The notes under the pieces: model-generated
Seen by the model: only the letters and a program-made list of their open reading frames with translations
What the model was told of the DNA's origin: nothing
Databases searched by the model: none
Origin: UMGS1370 sp046957575
GTDB taxonomy: Bacteria > Bacillota > Clostridia > Lachnospirales > Lachnospiraceae
NCBI GenBank assembly: GCA_046957575.1
Contig: JBKUOG010000004.1
Location: 62,001 to 126,000, forward strand
DNA: 64,000 bases
Direction: 5' to 3'
Position numbers and translations under genes: made by a program
Shown: one piece after another, positions 8,356 through 16,683 of the stretch
How the letters are laid out: every line of letters starts with the position of its first letter
How positions within the stretch are numbered: position 1 is the first letter of the stretch

Positions 8356-9382
8356 ACAGCCACCTCTTTATCATCTTTGCCTGATGTTGGTAAATACTAT
8401 TTTTATCATAAATATCCTGGTAAATCAAATCTCCCTGACCATTCATCTCGATCACCCTGGGTTTAAAACTCCCTTTTTCCAGCAAAATATCGATCCCAAC
8501 GCTTCTCAGCCCCTGAAAGCTTCCTGCAGCTCTTTTGCACAGTTCTTCTATCTCCTCAACAGTTGAAACAGTAAGTCCCAATTCTGATGCTTTCAGCGGA
8601 TGGTTATTCAAGTGCAGGTTGGTAACAGGTCCTTTTGACAGTCTGGCCAGCATAAAATCCGTTTGCCCATCCTGCACTACTGCCCTCAAATCATAGGAAA
8701 ATCCCTGGTGCTGCGCCTTGGCATACCACCGTTCCACGATACAGTCCAGCGATAACAGCCTGTTTAGAAAAGCCATCACCTGCTCTCTGTCTGTAAAACG
8801 CCGAAGCCGCTTGGTATTCACCAGGCGGCCTGTCTGAGGATCTTCCATCCCACAGGTATAAAGCGTCATATTTCCTGTTCTTTTCTGATAGCGGAAAGCA
8901 GCAATTCCTGCTGCGCCAGAACCTTTCACCGGCTTTATGAATACCTGAAACATGTCATAATGAGCCATGGCCATAAGAAGATGTTCTCCGTCCGATATGT
9001 CTCCTTCCAAGGTTTCTGTCACCGGTATTTCCCTGTTTTTAAGGACTTTCTTGCATCCTTTTTTATCAAGAAGCTGCAAAATAGCCTGCGGCGAATTAAG
9101 AAACCGGATATGTTCCCTTTCTCCCAGAATTTCTAACTGTTCCAGAAACGTCTCATAATTGGATGTTAAACCACCCAGTTCCTCCAGACAGCAGCTGGTC
9201 CAGACAGGAGGATCTATTTTTAAAAACAGTTCTTTTTGCTCCCATCCTTTTGGCAGGCTCTTTTCCCTCCAAAATGTCTCCCAGTCCCAGAACTCTATAG
9301 GTGCTCCCTGGTCCCTCATAGCCTTTTTTAGATGGAGAGTCCGCTTGGTTTTTGGATTTCCCAGAAGAACCGCCTGTCTCAT
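8342..9382 (-). CDS. STM4014-family ATP-grasp protein
   Basis: Starting at the ATG at 9382 the product has 346 residues. That ATG overlaps the STM4015-like TGA as ATGA; an alternative ATG at 9406 adds eight residues, and neither has a strong ribosome binding site. The C-terminal half has RimK-like ATP-grasp features: FIKPVKGSGAAGIAAF, a central YDLRAVVQDG strand and the metal-binding end IDILLEKGSFKPRVIEMNGQGD. ATP-grasp enzymes join a carboxylate to an amine or thiol through an acyl-phosphate. In this cluster it may ligate an amino acid or peptide, but the substrates are unknown. Confidence 0.85.
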   Translation of the reverse strand: MRQAVLLGNPKTKRTLHLKKAMRDQGAPIEFWDWETFWREKSLPKGWEQKELFLKIDPPVWTSCCLEELGGLTSNYETFLEQLEILGEREHIRFLNSPQAILQLLDKKGCKKVLKNREIPVTETLEGDISDGEHLLMAMAHYDMFQVFIKPVKGSGAAGIAAFRYQKRTGNMTLYTCGMEDPQTGRLVNTKRLRRFTDREQVMAFLNRLLSLDCIVERWYAKAQHQGFSYDLRAVVQDGQTDFMLARLSKGPVTNLHLNNHPLKASELGLTVSTVEEIEELCKRAAGSFQGLRSVGIDILLEKGSFKPRVIEMNGQGDLIYQDIYDKNSIYQHQAKMIKRWLCGRQ

Positions 9383-10236
9383 TCTGTCAGCATGGCGTTC
9401 ATCCATATTTCGCCATGATAGATTTCCGCTTCATTTTCTTCAGAAGCATCCAGTTCTATTGGAAGCCTTTTCAATTCCTGCACCATACTCTCTGACATAT
9501 AGTGATAATGAACATCTAGAGTTTTTACATTCGGATAGGCTGGAAGCTTCTCTAAAAGCAGCTTTCCGCCTTTGTCTGTCAGTGTGCCATTGGCTAAATC
9601 CAGAGTATGAATCTGTCCCATATATTTGCTTTCCAGAACTACCTCTGCCAGTTCATCCTGAATCTCACTATCTTCAATTCCCAAATATTCCAGCTTTGGA
9701 AAATCTGATTGTTCCAAAAGTGTCCGTACACTATCTGCATCCCCATCAAAGCCATAGTTATCAATCCCAATATAAAGAACCAGCTTTTTCAGATTTGGCA
9801 GCTTGGCCTTCTGAATGGAATTCATAACAGAGACAGGAAGTCCTCCGCAAATAATGGTCAGTGATTCCAGACCCTCATGCTCTATCTCCCCAAGAATCAA
9901 TTCTTCACTTCCCTTAACAGTCAATTCTTTTAACTGTGGCATGGCGCTCCATAAAGTCTGGTAATTTCCCTGGATAATCCAGGATACTTCGCAGTCTTCA
10001 TAGTCCATATCCCCTACAAACAACTTCTCCACATGAGAAAAAGCATCCCGGTTATTTACAATGCCATCTAAAATTGCCTGACAGCTTTCCTCACAGGGAT
10101 TTCCCCAACAGCCAATAATCAAATCTGTAACTTCCAAAAACTCCGGATCCGCCATAATATCCTCTATCATGGCAACGGAATTCTTCCCCTCCTCATACTG
10201 TTCATAGTCATAAAAATACTTTTTTGTTTTTCCCAT
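9379..10236 (-). CDS. STM4015-family leucine-rich-repeat protein
   Basis: A 285-residue acidic protein with several leucine-rich repeats (LKELTVKGSEELIL; LESLTIICGG; LKKLVLYIG; LEYLGIEDSEI; IHTLDLANGTLTDKG; VKTLDVHYH). The N-terminal part (WGNPCEESCQAILDGIV and DMDYEDCEVSWIIQG) matches the STM4015 family. No enzyme motif is seen. It is the first gene of the cluster, with AAGGAGG 7 bases before the ATG and an 89-base gap to rlmH that may hold the promoter. It may bind a partner protein, or be the substrate, of the downstream enzymes. That role is inference. Confidence 0.82.
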   Translation of the reverse strand: MGKTKKYFYDYEQYEEGKNSVAMIEDIMADPEFLEVTDLIIGCWGNPCEESCQAILDGIVNNRDAFSHVEKLFVGDMDYEDCEVSWIIQGNYQTLWSAMPQLKELTVKGSEELILGEIEHEGLESLTIICGGLPVSVMNSIQKAKLPNLKKLVLYIGIDNYGFDGDADSVRTLLEQSDFPKLEYLGIEDSEIQDELAEVVLESKYMGQIHTLDLANGTLTDKGGKLLLEKLPAYPNVKTLDVHYHYMSESMVQELKRLPIELDASEENEAEIYHGEIWMNAMLTE

Positions 10237-10325
10237 AAAAACCTCCTTATGTTAGTTCTGTTATACTTATTTTACTTCTCTTAAGTATTTCATTGCCTTT
10301 CTGCGCATAGCTATATGCTGCCTCC

Positions 10326-10805
10326 CTATTTATGGTACGGCGCCCCGGAAAGGATTCGGTAACTGCGGTAAATCTGTTCCAGCAAAATAACCCTCATAAG
10401 CTGGTGAGGAAATGTCATTTTTGAAAAACTGAGCTGGCAGTCAGCCCGTCTTAGCACCTCATCTGAAAGTCCCAGAGAACCGCCGATTACAAATGCAATA
10501 TGGCTGACGCCTCCAATTCCCAGAGAGCCTATTTTTTCGGCCAGTTCTTCTGAAGTCAGCATTTTTCCCTGAATCGCCAGCACGATCACATACATGCCTT
10601 CCTTCATATGATTTAAAATTCTCTGTCCCTCTTTTTCTTTAATCTGTTCCTCTGCCAGAGCACTTGCCTGATCCGGTGTCTTTTCATCTGCCACCTGAAT
10701 GATTTCCAGCTTGCAGTAACGGCTAAGACGCTTTGAATACTCCCCTATTGCCTGCTCCAGATATTTTTCTTTTATCTTTCCTACTGTAATCAGGGTGATT
10801 TTCAT
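10326..10805 (-). CDS. rlmH: 23S rRNA pseudouridine-1915 N3-methyltransferase
   Basis: A 159-residue SPOUT methyltransferase of standard RlmH length. It starts MKITLITVGKIKEKYLEQAIGEYSKRL. The conserved SAM-binding knot is visible in SHIAFVIGGSLGLSDEVL and in the C-terminal FPHQLMRVILLEQIYRSYRILSGAPYHK. It methylates pseudouridine 1915 in helix 69 of 23S rRNA on the 70S ribosome. The start overlaps the acetyltransferase stop as ATGA. Confidence 0.96.
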   Translation of the reverse strand: MKITLITVGKIKEKYLEQAIGEYSKRLSRYCKLEIIQVADEKTPDQASALAEEQIKEKEGQRILNHMKEGMYVIVLAIQGKMLTSEELAEKIGSLGIGGVSHIAFVIGGSLGLSDEVLRRADCQLSFSKMTFPHQLMRVILLEQIYRSYRILSGAPYHK

Positions 10806-11326
10806 ACTTTATCCCGGCCTTTCCCAAACTCCAGAATCATATCGTACCACACTGCACCTCCATGAACAGACGCAGACACACCCAAATTCTGATAGCCGAA
10901 TTTCTCATAGTAATGGATCAATTTATCCTTACAGGTCAAAATCACTCCATCCCGTCCCTGCTTTTTAGCCTCCTCAATCATCCGATTCATTAAAGCAGCC
11001 GCCACGCCCTGACGTCTAGCCTTTTTTGCCACATCCAGTCCAAAAATGCTCTGATACCGGCCATCTTTTTTGTGCCAGCTAACATCCTCAAACATTTCAT
11101 CGCAAATTTTCTGACAATCCACTGCAGCTCCGTTGATAAACCCGATTATCTCCTGGGGACAGCCGTCTTTTACCTCTTCTGCCACAAAAAAGCATTCTGG
11201 AAAAGCAGTCAGACGCTTTTTAAGGGAATCCTCGTTTGCCGCCTCTGCTGCCGGAAAACACTCTGCCTCTACTCCTGCAATTGCCTTTACGTCTTCTATT
11301 CTTCCCTGTCTTATCTGATAAGTCAT
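10802..11326 (-). CDS. GNAT-family N-acetyltransferase
   Basis: A 174-residue Gcn5-related acetyltransferase. The acetyl-CoA loop is DVAKKARRQGVAAALMNRM (about residues 98-116), followed by the C-terminal VILTCKDKLIHYYEKFGYQNLG, typical of small-molecule or protein N-acetyltransferases. It is translationally coupled to rlmH. The substrate cannot be named; related proteins are annotated as acting on amines such as serotonin-like arylalkylamines, but that is not supported here. Confidence 0.85.
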   Translation of the reverse strand: MTYQIRQGRIEDVKAIAGVEAECFPAAEAANEDSLKKRLTAFPECFFVAEEVKDGCPQEIIGFINGAAVDCQKICDEMFEDVSWHKKDGRYQSIFGLDVAKKARRQGVAAALMNRMIEEAKKQGRDGVILTCKDKLIHYYEKFGYQNLGVSASVHGGAVWYDMILEFGKGRDKV

Positions 11327-11383
11327 TTTTCTCTCTTCTTTCTCATATATTAAAAAAAATCAATCCATAGGGATGATTGGTCT

Positions 11384-12214
11384 ATGAAACATCCTTTTCC
11401 CAAAAAACATCTTACCGCCTTTGGCCTGGCGGCTCTCTTTTGCTTTTCATTTTTTGCAGGCCAGATGACGGCCCGCTTTACCTTAAGCCGTCCGGCATCC
11501 TCCCATATCCTTCAAAATGCATCCGATGGCAACTGGGGCTTAAGCTTTCAAACCCAGGGCCAAACTCCTGTGGGCAACGCCACTTCTGATTATCTGAAAC
11601 AGTACAGGGCCTGTTATGCTGGTTCTCCTGATGAAAAGGTGATTTATCTCACCTTTGACGCCGGATATGAAAACGGCAATACCGCCCCGATTTTGGATGC
11701 CCTAAAAAAACACAATGCACCAGCAGCTTTTTTTCTGGTAGGCAATTATCTGGAAACCAGCCCGGATTTAGTAAAAAGAATGGTAAATGAAGGCCACATT
11801 GTAGCCAATCATACCTACCACCACCCGGATATGTCTAAAATTTCCACTGCCGATACGTTTCAAAAAGAACTGACGAATTTGGAAACCCTGTTTCAGCAGA
11901 TAACTGGTACATCCATGCCGAAGTTTTACCGCCCTCCCCAGGGAAAATACAGCGAAGACAATCTGAAAATGGCAAATGACATGGGGTATACCACATTTTT
12001 CTGGAGTCTGGCTTATGTAGACTGGTACCAGGATAAGCAGCCGTCAAAAGAAGAAGCGTTTGATAAACTGATTAACCGGATTCATCCAGGAGCCGTTGTT
12101 CTGCTCCACAGCACCTCCAGCACCAATGCAGATATTTTAGATGAACTTCTCACCAAATGGGAAGAGATGGGATATCGGTTTGAATCTATTGACAAATTGG
12201 CAGAAACCCTGTAA
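11384..12214 (+). CDS. pdaA: Delta-lactam-biosynthetic polysaccharide deacetylase, PdaA type
   Basis: A 276-residue carbohydrate esterase family 4 protein. It has an N-terminal membrane anchor or signal (FGLAALFCFSFFAG), then the NodB domain with IYLTFDAGYENG (metal Asp), HIVANHTYHHPDM (His pair) and KFYRPPQGKYSE. The TFDAGYE form and the C-terminal HPGAVVLLHSTSSTNADILDELL fit PdaA, which deacetylates muramic acid on the way to muramic delta-lactam in spore cortex. A terminator overlaps its stop codon. The role in sporulation is inferred from the family. Confidence 0.88.
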   Translation: MKHPFPKKHLTAFGLAALFCFSFFAGQMTARFTLSRPASSHILQNASDGNWGLSFQTQGQTPVGNATSDYLKQYRACYAGSPDEKVIYLTFDAGYENGNTAPILDALKKHNAPAAFFLVGNYLETSPDLVKRMVNEGHIVANHTYHHPDMSKISTADTFQKELTNLETLFQQITGTSMPKFYRPPQGKYSEDNLKMANDMGYTTFFWSLAYVDWYQDKQPSKEEAFDKLINRIHPGAVVLLHSTSSTNADILDELLTKWEEMGYRFESIDKLAETL

Positions 12215-12235
12215 TACCGGGTTTCTGCTTGTTTC
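12200..12235 (+). terminator. Rho-independent terminator after pdaA
   Basis: Perfect stem GCAGAAACCC (12200-12209) with GGGTTTCTGC (12219-12228), then TTGTTTCT. The stem includes the last codons of pdaA. It may also stop the convergent response regulator transcript. Confidence 0.75.
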
Positions 12236-12253
12236 TAAAGTAAACCATCTTCT

Positions 12254-12955
12254 TTATTTGGCGCGAAAATAGTATCCTACGCCCCACTTGGTATGGACGT
12301 ATTTCGGATCGCTTGGGCTTGGCTCAATTTTTTCCCGCAACCTTCTCACATGAACGTCTACTGTGCGGACATCGCCAGTATCCATGGCCCGATTGCCCCA
12401 TACAAGGGCCAGTAAAGACTCCCTGCTGTAAACCTTGTTAGGATTGCACACTAAAAGTTCCAGAAGGTCAAACTCCTTTGCTGTCAGATTAATCTCTTTT
12501 TCGCCGATAAACACTCTTCGGCTGTCCATATCCAGTTTTAAATCTCCTGCAATCATCACATGATTTTCCGGACCCTGGTTCTTTTTCTTATTTTTGGCGC
12601 TGCGGCGCATAATCGCTTTGATTCTGGCCTTAACCTCTAAAATATTAAAGGGCTTGGTGATGTAATCATCTGCCCCGTATTCCAGTCCCAGAATTTTATC
12701 CATATCGCCGCCCTTAGCAGTCAGCATAATAATCGGCACTTCGGAAAATTCCCGAATCGCCTGGCACACTTCATATCCGTCTGCTTTTGGAAGCATCACA
12801 TCCAGCAAAATAATGTCGTATTCTTTCTGACGCGCCTTCTCAATGGCTTCTTCGCCGTCATATGCGCAGTCTACCTCCATGTCATCCTGTTCCAAACTGA
12901 ACCGGATTCCTTTTACAATCAACTTCTCATCATCCACTACTAATACTCGCGCCAT
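12254..12955 (-). CDS. OmpR/PhoB-family response regulator, no kinase nearby
   Basis: A 233-residue response regulator. The receiver domain spans residues 1-118, with acidic pocket VVDDE, phospho-acceptor Asp in IILLDVMLP, Thr in IIMLTAKG and Lys in DDYITKPF. The winged-helix output domain is about residues 135-232 (LTAKEFDLLELLVCNPNKVYSRESLLALVWG; DVRTVDVHVRRLREKIE). No histidine kinase gene is adjacent: the gene is followed by convergent pdaA and preceded by the ComEA-like gene. It binds DNA when phosphorylated; the targets are unknown. Confidence 0.95.
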   Translation of the reverse strand: MARVLVVDDEKLIVKGIRFSLEQDDMEVDCAYDGEEAIEKARQKEYDIILLDVMLPKADGYEVCQAIREFSEVPIIMLTAKGGDMDKILGLEYGADDYITKPFNILEVKARIKAIMRRSAKNKKKNQGPENHVMIAGDLKLDMDSRRVFIGEKEINLTAKEFDLLELLVCNPNKVYSRESLLALVWGNRAMDTGDVRTVDVHVRRLREKIEPSPSDPKYVHTKWGVGYYFRAK

Positions 12956-12985
12956 GTTCCACCTCTGATTTATGTACTGCCGTCT

Positions 12986-13606
12986 TTAAACGGTAATTTT
13001 ATCTTTTATCTTTTCAAATACTGCGTCTTTGATGCCGGGAACCTGCTTAATCTCCTCAATAGACTCAAAAGGTCCATGCTCCTGCCGATATGTTATAATA
13101 TCCTGAGCCCTGGATTCCCCAATCCCTCCAAGAGCGGTAAGTTCGCTGATCCCGGCTGTGTTAAGATTTACTTTTCCTTCTTCCTCCGAAAAAGGAATCT
13201 GGGAAAGAGTCTGGGCTTCTTCTCTGGTGGGAATCTGGATTTTCATACTGTCTTCCAGAAGTTGGGCCAGATTCAGGGCATCTTTTGCCGCCTCTTCTGA
13301 AAACCCTCCTGCCGCCCCAACTGCGTCTAAAATCCTGTCTCCCTCAGACAATTCATAAACTCCCGGACTTTTCACTGCACCGCACACATGAACCAAAAGA
13401 ACCGCTGGTTTTAGAGACTCCTTTACAGTCTCCATCTTTCCAGACTCTGTTTCCAGCATATCCTGTGTGCAGTCTTCTGCCTGGTTTTCGGCATTTAAAA
13501 TCATTTCCTCCTTCCGGCTGTCACATCCGGTACTCAAGTACAGTGCCAAAAGAAGGAGAGGCAGCAGGACTGCTGCCTTCCGGCATTTTTTTATAAAAGT
13601 TTTCAA
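12986..13606 (-). CDS. ComEA-like helix-hairpin-helix lipoprotein
   Basis: A 206-residue protein with a lipoprotein signal (LLPLLLLALYLSTGC, lipobox LSTGC) and then an SLBB domain (VHVCGAVKSPGVYELSEGDRI). At the C terminus are paired helix-hairpin-helix motifs (VNLNTAGISELTALGGIGESRAQDIITYR; SIEEIKQVPGIKDAVFEKIKDKI). This is the ComEA domain order; ComEA binds incoming DNA at the cell surface during transformation. The start is TTG at 13606, with AAGGAGG 6 bases upstream. No other competence gene is seen, so a role in DNA uptake is plausible but unproved. Confidence 0.9.
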   Translation of the reverse strand: MKTFIKKCRKAAVLLPLLLLALYLSTGCDSRKEEMILNAENQAEDCTQDMLETESGKMETVKESLKPAVLLVHVCGAVKSPGVYELSEGDRILDAVGAAGGFSEEAAKDALNLAQLLEDSMKIQIPTREEAQTLSQIPFSEEEGKVNLNTAGISELTALGGIGESRAQDIITYRQEHGPFESIEEIKQVPGIKDAVFEKIKDKITV

Positions 13607-13679
13607 TGGCTTCCTCCTTAATAGGATGCCGTCTCAGCCTATACTCTATTCTACCCAATGGACCTTTTAAATACAAGCA

Positions 13680-14108
13680 TTATTTTTTAAAAATTACAAT
13701 CCCTAAAATGGCAACTGCTGCCCCTAAAAGTTTTCTCCATTCAAAGTCTGCCTGTTCCACTCCAAACATACCGAATACTTCAATACAGTAAGCCACAATA
13801 ATCTGGGCAACTACAATCAAAAGAGCCGACTGAGCAGGGCCTAAGCTTCCCACACTTTTGATTACTGTATAGGTAATGAAAGCCCCAAGAATTCCTCCCA
13901 GCAGCATGTATTTCGGCTCTACCTGCCAAAGTCCTCCTATCTGCTCCCTGCCGGTAAACAGCCACATAGCCAGACAGGCCGCAAATGCCGTCAGCTGCAC
14001 CCACCCGGCTGATACCCAAATACTGGTCTGCTTGGTCACCTCTGTATTAAATACTCCCTGAATGCTCATCAGAGCGCCTGAAATCAGCGCAATTATCCAT
14101 CCTGCCAT
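13680..14108 (-). CDS. Small DMT-superfamily transporter (DUF606/YdcZ type)
   Basis: With the ATG at 14108 (MAGWIIALISGALMSIQGVFN) the product has 142 residues and about five membrane helices, the usual size of DUF606 (YdcZ) proteins. Family features include the first-helix motif SGALMSIQGVFNT and the C-terminal ending LLGAAVAILGIVIF. The open frame extends 57 codons further upstream, but that part is polar and unlike the family. AGGCGG precedes the chosen ATG. The transported substrate is unknown. Confidence 0.85.
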   Translation of the reverse strand: MAGWIIALISGALMSIQGVFNTEVTKQTSIWVSAGWVQLTAFAACLAMWLFTGREQIGGLWQVEPKYMLLGGILGAFITYTVIKSVGSLGPAQSALLIVVAQIIVAYCIEVFGMFGVEQADFEWRKLLGAAVAILGIVIFKK

Positions 14109-14314
14109 TTTTCTGTTCCGCCTCTCTGTAAACTTTCTCTTGTGATGCTTAGATTTCCCAAAAATCCGGTTCCTATTCCTGTCAGGACTGCCTGATCCGA
14201 AAAAGCTTATGGTTGTATTATATCTGAACATGTACACATCATTACTTTTATGATATACTACCGCTGTAAAGTGAAACAATTCCTCAGTTTAGCGCAAAGA
14301 AAGGATCTGTTGCC

Positions 14315-14404
14315 ATGGCAATACCTCAAAAACAATTTTACACTGAAGCTGACTGCTGCGCTCTTTTAGAAGACGTATGGACCGAACTGATAGACTATCA
14401 GTAA
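14315..14404 (+). pseudogene. N-terminal remnant of a Uma2-like (DUF820) nuclease gene
   Basis: A 29-codon frame with an AAAGGA site encodes MAIPQKQFYTEADCCALLED and then VWTELIDYQ before a stop. This matches the conserved start of Uma2/DUF820 proteins as I recall them (IPQK-x-YT-x-x-DYYxLPEDxRxELIDGQ), with substitutions and a stop where the family has GQ. The rest of the gene is absent; the next frame is the RpiR regulator 24 bases later. It may still be translated as a short peptide. Confidence 0.55.
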
Positions 14405-14428
14405 TCATAAAAGATTGGAGGGCCTGAC

Positions 14429-15172
14429 ATGTTTGACGTAGAGCAAATCAAAAGTTTAAATGACTTAGAGTTAATGGTTTATGAATATATTGTAAAAAAT
14501 CCAGACAAGGTAAAATATATGCGGATACGGGAACTGGCCTCTGAAGTCCATGTCTCTACCTCTACTATTCTCCGTTTCTGCAAAAAGATGGGCTGCGGCG
14601 GCTACGCAGAATTTAAGCTGCAGTTTCGGGAGCATTTAAATCCCAAAAACCAGGCCCAGATACAGGATGATATTTCCGAAGTCATTGATTTTCTTAAAAA
14701 GACCTCTTCTGAAGAGTTTGAAAACAAGCTGGATTTTCTGGCAGAGATCATTTTTGAGGCAGACAACGTTTTTTTAGTGGGAAGCGGAATGTCCGGTATT
14801 GTAGCCAAATACGGCGCACGCTACTTTTCCAGTATGGGAAAATTTTGTCTTTACATCGACGAACCCCATTATCCCACAGAAAGTCAGTTCATCGACAATT
14901 CCTTTGTAATCGTATTCTCTGTATCCGGCGAGTCCAGGGATACCATTGGCCACGTAACCAGATTTAAAGAAAAGAACTGTCGGATTTTAAGCATTACCAA
15001 TACGGAAAACTGCACCATTGCCAAACTGTCCGATTATAACATCGCCTATTATGTCACCTATATGAAATTAAAAGATTACGATGTTACCACCCAGCTGCCT
15101 GCCATCAGCATTGTAGAACGTCTCGGAAAAAAACTTTACAGAAACAGTGTGTTACTTAAAAAAAACAAGTGA
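14429..15172 (+). CDS. MurR/RpiR-family transcriptional regulator
   Basis: A 247-residue regulator. The N-terminal RpiR helix-turn-helix is about residues 1-75 (MRIRELASEVHVSTSTILRFCKKMGCGGYAEFK). A SIS sugar-phosphate-binding domain follows (about 95-235; VFLVGSGMSGIVAKYGARYFSSMG; IVFSVSGESRDTIGHVTRFKEKNCRILSIT). It lies just upstream of a beta-glucoside PTS and a GH1 enzyme, so it probably senses a phosphorylated sugar and controls them. A terminator separates it from the PTS gene. Confidence 0.92.
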   Translation: MFDVEQIKSLNDLELMVYEYIVKNPDKVKYMRIRELASEVHVSTSTILRFCKKMGCGGYAEFKLQFREHLNPKNQAQIQDDISEVIDFLKKTSSEEFENKLDFLAEIIFEADNVFLVGSGMSGIVAKYGARYFSSMGKFCLYIDEPHYPTESQFIDNSFVIVFSVSGESRDTIGHVTRFKEKNCRILSITNTENCTIAKLSDYNIAYYVTYMKLKDYDVTTQLPAISIVERLGKKLYRNSVLLKKNK

Positions 15173-15195
15173 TTCGATGTGTCACTTGTTTTTTT
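15165..15195 (+). terminator. Terminator between the RpiR regulator and the PTS gene
   Basis: Stem ACAAGTGA (15165-15172) and TCACTTGT (15182-15189), then a run of seven T. The regulator stop codon lies inside the stem. The PTS gene would need its own promoter or read-through. Confidence 0.75.
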
Positions 15196-15274
15196 AGTGC
15201 CAAAAGACGCTGACAAACGCCCTGTTCTTTTCTATAATGCCCTTATCACACAAACCTTAGGGAGGAAAAAAAAC

Positions 15275-16681
15275 ATGGCAAGAGATTATGCGGTTGTATC
15301 GAAAAATATCGCAGAACACATTGGCGGTGCAGACAACATCGCAAGCGTTACCCATTGCATGACCCGTCTTCGTTTTGTACTAAAAGATGAAACTCTGGCA
15401 AATGATGAGGCTGTGAAAGCCATCGACGGTGTAATGGGACTGGTAAAACAGGGAGGACAGTATCAGATTATTATTGGCAATCATGTGGAGTCTGCTTATC
15501 AGGAAATTTTAAAAATGGGCAATTTTGGCGACGAAAGCCTGATTGCAAAAGGAGAAAAGAAAGAACCATTAACTCTAAAAAAAATCGGCAATAATATCCT
15601 GGATGCCATTGTGGGAACCATGTCTCCCCTGATTCCGGCCATTATCGGCGGTTCCATGGTAAAACTGCTGGTCATGCTTCTCGGAATGGCAGGTATCCTG
15701 TCAGCTGATTCTGAAACTTATAAAATTCTAAACACCATTGGTGACGGCGCTTTTTATTTCCTGCCGATTATGGTAGCTGCATCTGCGTCTAGGAAATTTA
15801 AAACAGATATGTTCTTAGCCATTGCCATCGGCGGTGTGTTGATTCATCCGGATTTCAGAACCATGATGGAAGCCGTAACCGTAGGCGATACAGCAGCTCA
15901 CTTTTTCGGTATTCCCATTGCTTCTGTAAAATACACTTATACCGTCATTCCTGCTCTGTGCATGACCTGGATTTTATCTTATATTGAGCGGGGAATTGAC
16001 AAGATTACTCCAGCAGTGACCAAAAATTTCCTAAAGCCTATGCTCATCATCCTGGTTGCTGCCCCCATTGCAATCTTAATTATCGGCCCTGCCGGTGTGT
16101 ATCTGGGTGAAGGAATTTCTGCATTTGTATTCTTTGTACAGTCAAAGCTGGGATTTTTAGCTGTTGGAATCATGGGTGCACTCTGGCCGCTTCTGGTTAT
16201 TACCGGTATGCACCGCGTATTTACTCCGACTATTTTGCAGACCATTTCGGAAACTGGCATGGAAGGCACTGTAATGCCTTCTGAGATTGGCGCCAATTTG
16301 TCTTTAGGCGGCGTTTCTCTTGCAGTAGCCCTCAAAACCAAAAACAGCGAACTCCGCCAGACTGCTCTTGCAGCCGCTTCTTCTGCACTGATTGCGGGCA
16401 CTACAGAACCGGCTCTATACGGTGTGGCAGTCCGCTTAAAGCGCCCGTTGATTGCCTCTTTAATTACCGGATTTGTCTGCGGCTGTCTGGCAGGGATCGG
16501 CGGCCTGGCCAGCCGTTCCATGGTATCGCCAAGTGTCCTGACCGGCGTACAGTTTATTGATCCGGCAAATCCCGGACGCAGTATTGCATGGATTGCAGGC
16601 ATTACGATTTTGTCCATTGTACTGTCCTTTATCTTAACACTGGTCATTGGATTTGAAGACATTCCAGAAGAGGAGAACTAA
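15275..16681 (+). CDS. PTS beta-glucoside-type transporter, subunit IIBC
   Basis: A 468-residue protein from the ATG at 15275, which has GGGAGG 10 bases upstream; the longer open frame is not supported. Residues 1-90 are the IIB domain with the phosphocysteine in SVTHCMTRLRF. Residues 105-468 are the membrane IIC domain (NILDAIVGTMSPLIPAIIGGSMVK; ITGMHRVFTP; GTTEPALYGV). It takes up and phosphorylates a beta-glucoside or related disaccharide. There is no C-terminal IIA domain, so IIA must come from another gene. The next gene follows by two bases. Confidence 0.92.
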   Translation: MARDYAVVSKNIAEHIGGADNIASVTHCMTRLRFVLKDETLANDEAVKAIDGVMGLVKQGGQYQIIIGNHVESAYQEILKMGNFGDESLIAKGEKKEPLTLKKIGNNILDAIVGTMSPLIPAIIGGSMVKLLVMLLGMAGILSADSETYKILNTIGDGAFYFLPIMVAASASRKFKTDMFLAIAIGGVLIHPDFRTMMEAVTVGDTAAHFFGIPIASVKYTYTVIPALCMTWILSYIERGIDKITPAVTKNFLKPMLIILVAAPIAILIIGPAGVYLGEGISAFVFFVQSKLGFLAVGIMGALWPLLVITGMHRVFTPTILQTISETGMEGTVMPSEIGANLSLGGVSLAVALKTKNSELRQTALAAASSALIAGTTEPALYGVAVRLKRPLIASLITGFVCGCLAGIGGLASRSMVSPSVLTGVQFIDPANPGRSIAWIAGITILSIVLSFILTLVIGFEDIPEEEN

Positions 16682-16683
16682 CA

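Noticed and set aside
15979..16662. 227-codon frame on the minus strand within the PTS gene
   Set aside because: It is antisense to the IIC domain; its composition is that of a complement of hydrophobic codons and it has no ribosome site.
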